The notes below the pieces were generated by a model. The model made no database searches. It was not told the DNA's origin and saw nothing but the letters and a program-made list of their open reading frames with translations. Both the position numbers and the translations under genes were made by a program. A DNA stretch of 32,767 nucleotides from an uncultured Bacilli bacterium (lineage in GTDB: Bacteria > Bacillota_I > Bacilli_A > RF39 > UBA660): positions 1 through 32,767 of the forward strand of contig CALVUT010000092.1 in assembly GCA_944363675.1 (NCBI GenBank). Direction: 5' to 3'. Below are positions 1 to 7,831 of this stretch, piece by piece; position 1 is the first letter of the stretch, and every line of letters begins with the position of its first letter.

Positions 1-1
1 A

Positions 2-202
2 GAAGCAATTTATAATACATTTACTAAAAGAGAATCATCTGAATACTTAAAGGATTATGAAAAAATTATAGATTCTATCATTAAAAATGAAAGATTTTAT
101 AGTAATAAGTATAAGTATGCTTACGGCATAGATATTAATGAAATATTAAATTTATTAAAAGATACAATTAAAGAATTATACTTAGAAATTACTGCAGCAT
201 AA
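2..202 (+). CDS. C-terminal end of an unrecognised protein (partial)
   Basis: An open frame enters from the left edge and ends at TAA 200-202, giving 66 residues. The peptide is rich in Lys, Ile, Asn and Tyr, looks helical, and ends in EITAA. I do not recognise a family. No start is visible, so the gene begins outside the window. A terminator-like hairpin follows at 246-271, separating it from rnr. Confidence 0.55.
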   Translation, partial: EAIYNTFTKRESSEYLKDYEKIIDSIIKNERFYSNKYKYAYGIDINEILNLLKDTIKELYLEITAA

Positions 203-245
203 TTTATTAAGATGAAAAAGCAGATTTTTTAATCAACCTTACAAT

Positions 246-271
246 AAAGTTCACGAGAGTGAATTTTTATT
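246..271 (+). terminator. Rho-independent terminator after the partial gene
   Basis: A 9-bp stem (AAAGTTCAC with GTGAATTTT, one G-U pair) and a GAGA tetraloop lead into a T-rich tail. Confidence 0.7.
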
Positions 272-293
272 TTGTCAAGATATAAGGGAGTTC

Positions 294-322
294 TTGTGGT
301 TCTAAGGAAAAAAATGTATAAT
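294..322 (+). promoter_or_regulatory. Promoter of rnr-smpB
   Basis: TTGTGG at 294-299, a 17-base spacer and a perfect TATAAT at 317-322. The -10 box overlaps the upstream in-frame ATG at 321, so that ATG would lie before the transcript start. This is the main reason for placing the rnr start at 339. Confidence 0.65.
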
Positions 323-338
323 GATAGTAGGTGATACC

Positions 339-2450
339 ATGGAAGAACAGTTATTGAAATATATGGAGACAATGTACGATGCTAAAGATCTAATTAGTAT
401 TAATGATGCTTTGGGGCTTAAATCGGCAGAAGCCTTAAGAGAACTTCAAGATACTTTAAACAATTTAGTAGATAGATACATTGTTTTTAAAACCAAAAAA
501 GATAAATATATTCTTTTGAAAAATTGTCCAAATTTAAAAGTAGGTAAATATCAAGCCAACAAAAAAGGTTTTGGCTTCGTCTTATTAACAAAAGAAGATG
601 ATCTATATATAAGTGAAGAAAATGCAAATGGAGCCATTCAAGATGATGTGGTTTTAGCCGAAGTTTTGCGTAAAGGAATAAAACCAGAAGGCCACATTAT
701 TAAAATTTTAAAAAGGGATCTTCATAATTTAGTTGGTGAAATTATTGAAACCAAAAAAGGATTAGGAATAAAACTAGATGATGATAAAATTGACTTAGTA
801 ATCAAACTAGATAAGAAAAGCTTAACTGGTTGTGTCCCTGGTCATAAAGTTTTAATCAAATTAACAACAGAATTAGGTCGTAAAAAATATATTGGTGAAG
901 TGATAAAAATATTGGGGCATAAAGATGATCCAGGGACAGACATTTTAAGTATTGCTTATAAATATGGTATTGATCCTGAATTCAGTCCAAAAACAATTAA
1001 AGAACTAGAAGATTTGCCAGAAGAAGTAAAAGAAAGCGATTTATTAAATCGTGTGGATTTAACTGAAAAAGTAATATTTACAATAGATGGGAGCCATACC
1101 AAAGATATTGATGACGCAATCAGTCTAGAAATGGATGGAGACAACTATGTATTAGGTGTCCACATAGCCGACGTTTCAAATTACGTTAAAGAAAATACTT
1201 CTTTAGGCGATGATGCTTATGAAAGAGCAACATCTAATTATTTAGCGAATACAGTTATTCCAATGCTACCTCATCAATTATCAAATGGTATATGTTCTTT
1301 AAATGAAGGGGTCACTAGACTAACAATGAGCTGTGTTATGACAATTAACAAAGCAGGTAAAGTCATCGATTATAACATTTTTGAGTCTTACATTAAAAGC
1401 CGTAAGAAGATGACTTATGAAGCCGTAAACGATATTTTAATACGAGATATTGTCGCGGAAGGTTATGAACCTTTTGTAGAAATTTTAAAAAAGATGAACG
1501 AGCTAGCTCATATATTAAGAAAAGAAAAAATAAGTCGTGGATACATCGATTTTGATTTAGATGAACCAGAAATTATTCAAGATGAAAACGGTAAAGCTAT
1601 AGATGTGGTCCGAGTTGAAAGAGAAGATGGCGAAAAACTGATCGAAGATTTCATGATCGCGGCCAACGAAACCGTTGCAAGTCATATTTACAACATGGAT
1701 TTACCATTTATCTATCGTGTTCATGGAACTCCGAACTCAGATAAAATAGATGATTTTACCAATTTATTAAAAGTATTGGGCTATTCTCTAAAAACAAGAG
1801 TTATCGATATGAATCCCAAAACAATGCAAAATATTTTAAAAGAACTCGCCGATAAACCAGAGTTTACCATTCTATCTTCTATGCTTTTACGTAGTATGAA
1901 AAAAGCTGAATATTCAAAAGAAAACATTGGTCACTTTGGTTTAGCTTCCAAAGCATATACGCATTTTACTAGTCCAATAAGACGATTCCCAGATTTAACC
2001 GTTCATCGTTTACTAAAAAAATATCTAGTAGAAAAGGATTTCTCTATGTCCACGATCGATTACTTAAATACAAACCTTGTTTTAATTGCCGATCACTCTA
2101 GCGAAAGAGAAGTTGCGGCCCAAAATGCCGAACGAGATGTTGCCGACATGAAAATGGCTGAATATATGGAAAGTCATGTTGGTGAAATCTATGAAGGAAT
2201 AATCGATACTGTAACAAGTTTTGGCTTTTTTGTAGAGCTTCCTAATTTAGTAGAAGGCTTAGTGCATATTAGTACAATCAAAGGGGATTTTTACAACTAC
2301 GTTCCAGAATTGCTATCTTTAATTGGCAAATCAACAAAGAAAACCTATCGCATAGGCGATAAAGTAACTGTTCGATGTGTTCGGGCAAGTAAAGAGGCTG
2401 CAATGATTGACTTTGAACTTGTGGAGGAAAAAAATGGAGATAAAAAATAG
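339..2450 (+). CDS. rnr: Ribonuclease R, 3'-5' exoribonuclease
   Basis: A 703-residue RNase II/R family enzyme that degrades structured RNA in the cytoplasm and works with tmRNA-SmpB on nonstop mRNAs. In order: an N-terminal winged-helix-like part, cold-shock/OB folds (around residues 60-200), the RNB catalytic core with the conserved GSHTKDIDDA motif (metal-binding Asp near 256, 258 and 259), and a C-terminal S1 domain with GFFVEL and VEGLVHIS near 635-655. An in-frame ATG lies at 321, but it sits inside the predicted -10 box; the ATG at 339 has an AGGTGA ribosome site 4 bases upstream, so I use 339. The 3' end overlaps smpB by 17 bases, the usual rnr-smpB arrangement in Firmicutes. Length is normal for the family. 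Confidence 0.96.
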   Translation: MEEQLLKYMETMYDAKDLISINDALGLKSAEALRELQDTLNNLVDRYIVFKTKKDKYILLKNCPNLKVGKYQANKKGFGFVLLTKEDDLYISEENANGAIQDDVVLAEVLRKGIKPEGHIIKILKRDLHNLVGEIIETKKGLGIKLDDDKIDLVIKLDKKSLTGCVPGHKVLIKLTTELGRKKYIGEVIKILGHKDDPGTDILSIAYKYGIDPEFSPKTIKELEDLPEEVKESDLLNRVDLTEKVIFTIDGSHTKDIDDAISLEMDGDNYVLGVHIADVSNYVKENTSLGDDAYERATSNYLANTVIPMLPHQLSNGICSLNEGVTRLTMSCVMTINKAGKVIDYNIFESYIKSRKKMTYEAVNDILIRDIVAEGYEPFVEILKKMNELAHILRKEKISRGYIDFDLDEPEIIQDENGKAIDVVRVEREDGEKLIEDFMIAANETVASHIYNMDLPFIYRVHGTPNSDKIDDFTNLLKVLGYSLKTRVIDMNPKTMQNILKELADKPEFTILSSMLLRSMKKAEYSKENIGHFGLASKAYTHFTSPIRRFPDLTVHRLLKKYLVEKDFSMSTIDYLNTNLVLIADHSSEREVAAQNAERDVADMKMAEYMESHVGEIYEGIIDTVTSFGFFVELPNLVEGLVHISTIKGDFYNYVPELLSLIGKSTKKTYRIGDKVTVRCVRASKEAAMIDFELVEEKNGDKK

Positions 2451-2859
2451 AAAGGCATACTATGATTATGAAATCCTAAAAGAATTAGAAGCAGGGATAG
2501 AACTAGTTGGTACCGAAATAAAAAGTGTTCGTAAAGGTTCAGTCGATTTAAAAGATAGTTTTGTAACGATTAAAAATAATGAGGCCTATATAATTAACAT
2601 GTACATTGCCAGATATGAAGAAGGGAATCAATTCAATCATGACGAGCGACGAACAAGAAAACTTCTGTTACATAAAACAGAAATAAAAAGATTAAAAGAA
2701 GCTAAAGAAGCAGAGGGTATCAGTATCGTCCCAACAAGAATGTATTTAAAAAATAATCGTGCTAAAGTATCTATTGCTATTGCGAAAGGAAAAAAACTTT
2801 ACGATAAAAGAGAAGCAATTAAAAAAAGAGATTTAGAAAGAGAAGAAAGAAGATTTTAA
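2434..2859 (+). CDS. smpB: SsrA-binding protein SmpB
   Basis: A 141-residue SmpB, the tmRNA-binding protein needed for trans-translation. Visible hallmarks are the N-terminal NRKAYYDYEIL segment, GIELVGTEIKSVRKGSVDLKD, and the basic C-terminal tail KKLYDKREAIKKRDLERE that enters the ribosome. A longer frame begins at 2407, but the ATG at 2434 has GGAGG six bases upstream and gives the normal SmpB N terminus. It overlaps the end of rnr, so the two are probably translationally coupled. The ssrA gene that often follows is not found in the next 210 bases. Confidence 0.97.
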   Translation: MEIKNRKAYYDYEILKELEAGIELVGTEIKSVRKGSVDLKDSFVTIKNNEAYIINMYIARYEEGNQFNHDERRTRKLLLHKTEIKRLKEAKEAEGISIVPTRMYLKNNRAKVSIAIAKGKKLYDKREAIKKRDLEREERRF

Positions 2860-2865
2860 GTCATC

Positions 2866-2894
2866 TTGAGTTTTCGCTAAGATAATGCTACAAT
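2866..2894 (+). promoter_or_regulatory. Strong promoter for an orphan small transcript
   Basis: TTGAGT at 2866-2871, a 17-base spacer and TACAAT at 2889-2894 with an extended TGC just upstream. It lies directly after smpB and has no open frame downstream before a terminator. Confidence 0.7.
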
Positions 2895-2900
2895 AAACAA

Positions 2901-3022
2901 TGTGATGTTTTTAGTAAATTGTGCACAATAAAGCAAAAAAAATCACAATAATTTGCCTTTCTTGGTCAAAGCAGGAAAAGGTTTTTACAAAAATAGTCTT
3001 TCGTTAGAGAAAGACTATTTTT
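2901..3022 (+). ncRNA. Candidate small RNA of about 120 nt, family not recognised
   Basis: The segment lies between a good extended -10 promoter (2866-2894) and a strong terminator (2989-3022), contains no convincing open frame, and is separated from cysS, which has its own promoter. Likely folds: TGTGAT plus a T-run at 2901-2912 can pair with an A-run plus ATCACA at 2935-2947, enclosing the 12-base palindrome ATTGTGCACAAT (2918-2929); a second hairpin can form around CCTTT and AAAGG (about 2956-2981). I see no tmRNA, SRP RNA, 6S RNA or T-box signature. The transcript start is inferred from the -10 box. It could also be an untranslated leader remnant. Confidence 0.45.
2989..3022 (+). terminator. 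Terminator of the orphan transcript
   Basis: A perfect 14-bp stem (left arm 2989-3002, right arm 3009-3022) around the loop GTTAGA; the A-rich and T-rich ends give the usual tail. Confidence 0.85.
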
Positions 3023-3023
3023 C

Positions 3024-3051
3024 TTTGTTCTTGAATAAAATGTGATATAAT
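3024..3051 (+). promoter_or_regulatory. Promoter of cysS
   Basis: TTTGTT at 3024-3029, a 16-base spacer and TATAAT at 3046-3051 with an extended TGA. It begins right after the preceding terminator, so cysS is transcribed independently. Confidence 0.65.
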
Positions 3052-3071
3052 GAGTACAGGAGTGATGAGTA

Positions 3072-4460
3072 ATGCGTATATATAATACTTTAACAAGAAA
3101 AGTTGAAAAGTTTATTCCAAATGAAGACAAGAAAGTAAAAATGTATACATGTGGACCTACAGTATATAACTATGCTCATATAGGAAACTTGCGAACATAC
3201 ATTTTTGAAGACATTTTAGAAAAAACTTTGACCTATTTAGGTTATGAAGTAAAAAGATGTATGAATATTACTGACGTGGGCCATTTAACAAGCGACTCAG
3301 ACTCTGGTGAAGACAAGATGGTTAAAGGGGCCAAAAAAGAAAATAAAACGGTTTTAGAAATTGCTAAATATTATACAGAAGCCTTTAAAAAAGATACAGA
3401 AAAATTAAACATTAAATGGCCTGAAATTGTTTCTCTGGCAACACAAAATATTGACATGTATTTTAAGATTATTGAAAAATTATTAAAAAACGGTTATGCT
3501 TATGAAAGTGGGGGAAATATTTACTTTGATACCTCAAAATTAAAAGATTACTATCAATTAACCAATCATAAAATAGATGAAATGGTCGTCGGGGTAAGAG
3601 AAGGTGTAGAAATAGATCAAAACAAGAAAAATCAAGCGGACTTTGTATTATGGTTTACAAAATCAAAATTTGATGATCAAGAATTAAAATGGGAGAGTCC
3701 TTGGGGAGTTGGCTATCCTGGTTGGCATATAGAATGTTCTGGAATTAGTATAAAAAATCTAGGGGAATATTTAGATATTCACTGTGGAGGTGTTGATAAC
3801 ATCTTTCCACATCATACCAACGAGATTGCACAAAGCGAGGCTTACTTAGGCCATAAATGGTGTAACTACTGGGTTCATGGTGAACATTTAAATGATGAAA
3901 CGGGTAAAATGAGTAAGAGCAAAGGTGAATTTTTAACTGTGTCATTATTAGAAGAAAAGGGCTTTGATCCGCTTGCGTATCGCTTTCTTTGCTTGAACAG
4001 CCATTACCGTAAGCAGCTAGTGTTTAGTTATGAAATTTTAGAAAACACAGCCAACAGCTATTTAAAACTAAAAAATAAAATAAGAAGTTTAAACAAAGAC
4101 GGAACTATAGATAAAGAAGCATATCGTAAATATGACGAAGAATTTAAAGGCTTTATTGGAGATGATTTAAATACTGCCAATGCAATTACTTTAATGTATG
4201 ATCTTTTAAAAAGTGACGTATCAGACAAAACAAAATATGAGCTGATAAAAAATTGGGATAAAGTTTTGTCACTAGATCTATGTAAAGAAAAAGAAATATC
4301 TCCTGAAATGATCAAATACATTGAAGAAAAAATAGCCGAAAGAAAAGTGGCTAAAGAAAATAAAGAGTATCAAAAAGCGGATCAAATCCGTTCTGAATTA
4401 TTAGAAAAGGGTGTAATCCTAAAAGATACAAAAGATAAGACCACTTATGAACTCAAATAA
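3072..4460 (+). CDS. cysS: Cysteinyl-tRNA synthetase
   Basis: A 462-residue class I aminoacyl-tRNA synthetase charging tRNA-Cys. The N-terminal CGPTVYNYAHIGNLRT contains the HIGH-type signature (HIGN) and the first zinc-ligand Cys; WHIECSG and HHTNE supply further zinc ligands; KMSKS appears in GKMSKSKGEF near residue 279. The C-terminal helical anticodon-binding part has the expected ERKVAKENKEYQKADQIR segment. GGAG lies a short distance before the ATG. It is a single-gene unit: own promoter upstream, terminator overlapping the stop codon. The usual Firmicutes neighbours (cysE, mrnC, rlmB) are absent here. Confidence 0.98.
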   Translation: MRIYNTLTRKVEKFIPNEDKKVKMYTCGPTVYNYAHIGNLRTYIFEDILEKTLTYLGYEVKRCMNITDVGHLTSDSDSGEDKMVKGAKKENKTVLEIAKYYTEAFKKDTEKLNIKWPEIVSLATQNIDMYFKIIEKLLKNGYAYESGGNIYFDTSKLKDYYQLTNHKIDEMVVGVREGVEIDQNKKNQADFVLWFTKSKFDDQELKWESPWGVGYPGWHIECSGISIKNLGEYLDIHCGGVDNIFPHHTNEIAQSEAYLGHKWCNYWVHGEHLNDETGKMSKSKGEFLTVSLLEEKGFDPLAYRFLCLNSHYRKQLVFSYEILENTANSYLKLKNKIRSLNKDGTIDKEAYRKYDEEFKGFIGDDLNTANAITLMYDLLKSDVSDKTKYELIKNWDKVLSLDLCKEKEISPEMIKYIEEKIAERKVAKENKEYQKADQIRSELLEKGVILKDTKDKTTYELK

Positions 4461-4489
4461 GAAAAAGGAAAGACTTTTTCTTTTTTTGG
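4459..4489 (+). terminator. Terminator of cysS
   Basis: Nine-bp stem AAGAAAAAG / CTTTTTCTT with loop GAAAGA, running into seven or more T. The left arm starts inside the cysS stop codon. Confidence 0.8.
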
Positions 4490-4569
4490 TTTTCAAAAAA
4501 GAGGTATATTTATCTTAAAAAAGTAAAGTTTGATTACAAAGGATTTTTCAAAATATTTTCATTTGTTCA

Positions 4570-4598
4570 TTTACAAGCGAGTCATTTTTTGCTATGAT
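4570..4598 (+). promoter_or_regulatory. Promoter of the coiled-coil gene
   Basis: TTTACA at 4570-4575, a 17-base spacer and TATGAT at 4593-4598 with extended TGC. A second possible -10 (TATACT, 4599-4604) has a spacer that is too long. Confidence 0.55.
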
Positions 4599-4643
4599 TA
4601 TACTGAATCAGAATAAAAAGAATAAAAGAGAGGTTGATCTTTT

Positions 4644-6533
4644 ATGGTAGAAAATGTAATTCAAAAAATAAATGTGTTGATGAGTATGGCCGGTTCAAAT
4701 AATACAATCGACGCTTTGCAAGAGGAAGCCGAAGGAATAACGAAAGAACTGTTGCGCTTAGAAAAACAATTAGAACAATTAAAGTCTTCTATGGTAAATA
4801 CAAAATACATGAAGGCAAGTGAACGTATTATTGATGAAAATATAAAAATTGGTTTAGAAAATAAAATTGCCAAATTTCAAGATCAATTATCTCTATGTAT
4901 CGAAGAAATTACAAATGTAGCAAAAGAAGAGGAAGAATATCACGCCGTTGTTGAGAGTCTAGAAAATGACTTGAATTCATTAAAGAAATTTATTGAATCC
5001 TTAAATTTAAAGGCAAAAACAATTGGTACAAAAGACAAAGCTTCTTATAGTCTTTATCAAGATTTAATTGAAGATACCACAAATGAGATAGCACAGATCG
5101 AAAAAGAGTTAAAAGAAAAACAAAGTGCTTATGAACAGATAAAAAAGCGTTTGGAAAGTTATGGCGAACGCCGTGCTGATTTAGAAAGTAAAATTAAAGC
5201 GGAAAAATCCAAATTGGCTGAGACAAATGCATTTCTTGCTAATCCGGAAAATTACATGGATTATAAGGAAAAGCAAGAAGATGAAGAAAAGGTAGAAAGG
5301 CTTTCAAAAGAAATTGAAAGACTAGAAAGAAGAAAATTAGAAATCATAACGGATCCAATTTACATTGGCGAAGATGCTATAAAATTGGTGAAAAGTGAGG
5401 ATAAAACTGGAGCTTTAGAAAAAATAAAAGAATTAGTAACGATAGTTGAGACAAAACCTTATATGAATTATAAATACAATGATCTTGTTGATTTACTCGA
5501 AGAGGCTAAAGCTAAAAGAGATGAATTTGCCTCTCAAATCGAAGGAAAAGAGTATTTAGCGCGTGATAATAATGTGGCCAAACAAAGACTAGACTATTTA
5601 AACAAAAAATACCAAAAATTGACGAAAACAAAAGAAACTTTAGAAGCAGAAATTAAAGAAATCGATACACAAGAAGTGAAAGATTTAATGTCTTCTGTAA
5701 CTGAATTGCATCATTTTAAAGAAAAGCTCCATAAAGATATCGAGGAATATAAAAAAGTCATCGCTGAAAATGAAGACTATAAAACACCAAGAAAACAAGC
5801 TAATTTAAAATCAGCTTTTAAGCAAAAGTGTGAAGAATTAGCTTTCATAGATGATCTTTGGAAAAAGTATGAAAAAGAAATGGAAAATACCATTTCTAAA
5901 TCAAAAGAATTAGAAGAAAAAGAATTAAGTAAACTTCTTGAAGAAATACGCAACATTGAAATAGAAAGAAAAACACTCCAAGATTTTCTTAAAGAAGAGA
6001 ATAGTCCAATAGATATACTAGCTATGGAAAAAGACCGTGCAGAATTAAAACGGCTTTCAGATGAAGTCGAAAAAATTGTTAATCGTCAGAAATATAAAAA
6101 GATGCCAAGTGAAATTTATGATGAAATTGAGCTAGCCCTAAGATCTTCTGATGAAAACAAGCCAAAACTACGTCAAGAAAAAACAGATTATGTAAACATT
6201 GAAGACTATCGCATTGAAAATATTAATGATGCAGTTTTTAAAGAGGAAGAACCTCCTGTTGTCGACTTACCAACTCCAGAGCCACCTGTCTTAGAAGAAC
6301 CACAAAAGTCAAGGGAAGAGGAATTAGTTTTTCCACCACGAAATTCAATAAATGAAGAGAATCAAGAAAAAAGTGCCCAACGTTTAAAAGTAATTAAAGT
6401 TGAGCCAATAGAAGAAGAAAAAAGTGTAGAAGAACTTCCAGAAGATTCTTACATGGTCAATGATTTAGAAGATACAAACTATATTAGCTTTAATGATTTA
6501 TTGGAGGATACAAACGATGCAAATGAAAAGTAA
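4644..6533 (+). CDS. Large cytoplasmic coiled-coil protein, function unknown
   Basis: A 629-residue acidic protein dominated by long Glu/Lys/Leu heptad-like stretches (about residues 20-510), resembling the rods of SMC/EzrA-type proteins but without visible Walker A, Walker B or ABC signature motifs. No signal peptide or membrane segment is seen. The last 110 residues are low-complexity and rich in Pro and Glu (EEPPVVDLPTPEPPVLEEP), as in a flexible tail, and end in a short acidic peptide. It overlaps the next small gene by 17 bases and shares its promoter. A structural, scaffold or division-related role is possible from the architecture only; I do not recognise the family. Confidence 0.85.
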   Translation: MVENVIQKINVLMSMAGSNNTIDALQEEAEGITKELLRLEKQLEQLKSSMVNTKYMKASERIIDENIKIGLENKIAKFQDQLSLCIEEITNVAKEEEEYHAVVESLENDLNSLKKFIESLNLKAKTIGTKDKASYSLYQDLIEDTTNEIAQIEKELKEKQSAYEQIKKRLESYGERRADLESKIKAEKSKLAETNAFLANPENYMDYKEKQEDEEKVERLSKEIERLERRKLEIITDPIYIGEDAIKLVKSEDKTGALEKIKELVTIVETKPYMNYKYNDLVDLLEEAKAKRDEFASQIEGKEYLARDNNVAKQRLDYLNKKYQKLTKTKETLEAEIKEIDTQEVKDLMSSVTELHHFKEKLHKDIEEYKKVIAENEDYKTPRKQANLKSAFKQKCEELAFIDDLWKKYEKEMENTISKSKELEEKELSKLLEEIRNIEIERKTLQDFLKEENSPIDILAMEKDRAELKRLSDEVEKIVNRQKYKKMPSEIYDEIELALRSSDENKPKLRQEKTDYVNIEDYRIENINDAVFKEEEPPVVDLPTPEPPVLEEPQKSREEELVFPPRNSINEENQEKSAQRLKVIKVEPIEEEKSVEELPEDSYMVNDLEDTNYISFNDLLEDTNDANEK

Positions 6534-6762
6534 TACAATTATTACCTTGGAAAATGGTGAAAAATACATGGTATTAAATGAAGCCGTTTACGAACAAGAA
6601 AAATACTACTTAGTTATGGGAGTAGATCAAAATAAAGAAATCATTCAATCTAAAGTCGCAATTTTTAAAGAAGAGAAAGAAAATAATGAAACTTATGTAA
6701 CAAAAGTAGAAGACTCAAATGAAATCGTTAAGCTAACTCAAGAATTTAAAGAGCAGGTGTAA
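6517..6762 (+). CDS. Small acidic protein, DUF1292-like
   Basis: An 81-residue protein. The pattern ITLENGEKYMVLNEAVYEQEKYYLVMG followed by an acidic strand-rich C terminus recalls the DUF1292 (YrzB-type) family; this is my recognition of a pattern, not a search. The start is chosen at 6517 because GGAGG (6503-6507) lies nine bases upstream; an in-frame ATG at 6493 precedes that site and another at 6523 is possible. The gene overlaps the end of the coiled-coil gene, so the two are probably co-translated and may act together. A terminator follows at once. Confidence 0.8.
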   Translation: MQMKSNTIITLENGEKYMVLNEAVYEQEKYYLVMGVDQNKEIIQSKVAIFKEEKENNETYVTKVEDSNEIVKLTQEFKEQV

Positions 6763-6788
6763 AAGAACCATTAAAGTTCTTTTTTTTC
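6762..6788 (+). terminator. Terminator of the coiled-coil operon
   Basis: AAAGAAC (6762-6768) pairs with GTTCTTT (6776-6782) around a seven-base loop, followed by a T-run. Confidence 0.8.
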
Positions 6789-6808
6789 TATACTTTTAAA
6801 AAAGGATA

Positions 6809-6817
6809 TGGTATACT
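6809..6817 (+). promoter_or_regulatory. Extended -10 of perR-rbr
   Basis: TGG followed by TATACT at 6812-6817. No clear -35 is seen, as is common for extended -10 promoters. The expected start point falls inside the Per box. Confidence 0.55.
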
Positions 6818-6821
6818 TAAG

Positions 6822-6836
6822 TAGTAATCATTACTA
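6822..6836. promoter_or_regulatory. Per/Fur box (7-1-7 palindrome)
   Basis: TAGTAATCATTACTA is a perfect 7-1-7 inverted repeat that fits the PerR box consensus TTATAATNATTATAA at 11 of the 14 fixed positions or better. It lies at the predicted transcript start of the PerR-like gene, so binding would repress perR and rbr together until peroxide inactivates the repressor. Confidence 0.75.
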
Positions 6837-6850
6837 GTTAGGAGACAGAT

Positions 6851-7243
6851 ATGCGGAAGTCAGTTCAACGTGATCTAATAATGGATATCATCGCTAAGAG
6901 TAAAGAACATTATACATCTCATGAGATTTATGAAATTGCTCAAAAAAAGATACCCAATATTAGTTTGGGTACGATCTACCGCAATTTAAACCAATTAGTA
7001 GCAGAAGGATATATCACACGGTTAAAAACCAAAGATGGTTTAGACCGCTACGATAATAATATTCATAAACATCATCATTTTATATGTGATAAATGTTTAA
7101 AAATAATGGATATTGACGAAGAAATTCCTCTTGCGAAAAAAAGTTTTCCTGACGGTGATGTCGCTTACTATACCATCCAGTTTCATGGGTTATGTAAGCA
7201 ATGTAAAGAAGGGAGTAAGAACAATGGAACTAAAAGGAAGTAA
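6851..7243 (+). CDS. perR: Fur-family peroxide regulator, PerR-like
   Basis: A 130-residue Fur-family repressor: N-terminal winged helix ([24 protein letters not shown] as recognition region) and a C-terminal metal-binding part with [11 protein letters not shown] and GLCKQC, giving the two CxxC pairs of the structural zinc site. Linkage to rubrerythrin and the Per box at 6822 argue for PerR (peroxide sensing by Fe-catalysed His oxidation) over Fur or Zur. AGGAG lies 6 bases before the ATG. The 3' end overlaps rbr by 20 bases. Residues distinguishing PerR from Fur biochemically cannot be settled by eye. Confidence 0.88.
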   Translation: MRKSVQRDLIMDIIAKSKEHYTSHEIYEIAQKKIPNISLGTIYRNLNQLVAEGYITRLKTKDGLDRYDNNIHKHHHFICDKCLKIMDIDEEIPLAKKSFPDGDVAYYTIQFHGLCKQCKEGSKNNGTKRK

Positions 7244-7763
7244 AACAGAAAAGAATTTAATGGCTGCCTTTGCTGGTGAAAGCCAAGCTCATACAAAATA
7301 TGAGTATTATGCAAGCAAAGCAAAGAAAGACGGTTATGAACAAATCGCCGCAATTTTTGAAGAAACATCAAAAAACGAAAAAGAACATGCTAAACTATGG
7401 TTTAAATATTTACATGGTGGTGATATTCCAGACACAGTTACAAACTTAAAAGATGCTGCAAGTGGTGAAAACTATGAATGGACAGACATGTATAAAGAAT
7501 TCGCTGAAGTAGCAAAAGAAGAAGGTTTTGATGAAATTGCTTACTTATTTGAAAGTGTTGGAGCAATTGAAAAACATCATGAAGAAAGATATTTAAAACT
7601 TGTTGGTAATATTGAAGACAATTTAGTATTCCAAAGAGGAGAAGATACAGTATGGATTTGCCGCAACTGTGGACACATCTACGTTGGTGCAACTGCTCCA
7701 AAAGTTTGTCCAGTATGTAAACATCCTCAAAGCTTCATGGAAATGAAAGCAGAAAATTATTAA
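7224..7763 (+). CDS. rbr: Rubrerythrin
   Basis: A 179-residue rubrerythrin, a non-haem di-iron peroxidase protecting anaerobes from hydrogen peroxide. The N-terminal ferritin-like four-helix part shows [20 protein letters not shown] and IEKHHEERY with the diiron Glu/His ligands; the C-terminal rubredoxin domain shows [10 protein letters not shown] and CPVCKHPQ, the FeS4 ligands. A longer frame begins at 7113 inside perR, but the ATG at 7224 has AAGGGAG upstream and gives the standard N terminus. It is cotranscribed with perR, which probably represses it. Length is normal. Confidence 0.96.
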   Translation: MELKGSKTEKNLMAAFAGESQAHTKYEYYASKAKKDGYEQIAAIFEETSKNEKEHAKLWFKYLHGGDIPDTVTNLKDAASGENYEWTDMYKEFAEVAKEEGFDEIAYLFESVGAIEKHHEERYLKLVGNIEDNLVFQRGEDTVWICRNCGHIYVGATAPKVCPVCKHPQSFMEMKAENY

Positions 7764-7768
7764 TAAAA

Positions 7769-7796
7769 AGAAAAGAAACAAATCTTTTCTTTTTTT
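7769..7796 (+). terminator. Terminator of perR-rbr
   Basis: AGAAAAGA (7769-7776) pairs with TCTTTTCT (7783-7790), loop AACAAA, followed by T-run. Confidence 0.75.
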
Positions 7797-7831
7797 GTGT
7801 TATAATATCTTTAGAATAGGAGTGAATACAA

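Noticed and set aside
321-341. Start of rnr at the upstream ATG
   Set aside because: That ATG lies within the predicted -10 box and lacks a ribosome site at normal spacing.
2950-2985. Possible SRP (4.5S) RNA core, GGTCAAAGCAGG
   Set aside because: It lacks the GGAA tetraloop and AGCAGC order of domain IV, and the pairing does not fit.
2860-3071. Possible ssrA (tmRNA) after smpB
   Set aside because: Only 210 bases are available, with no TTCAAATCC-type T arm and no tag reading frame ending in stop codons.
7113-7223. N-terminal extension of rubrerythrin
   Set aside because: It reads through perR in another frame; the ATG at 7224 has a ribosome site and gives the family N terminus.
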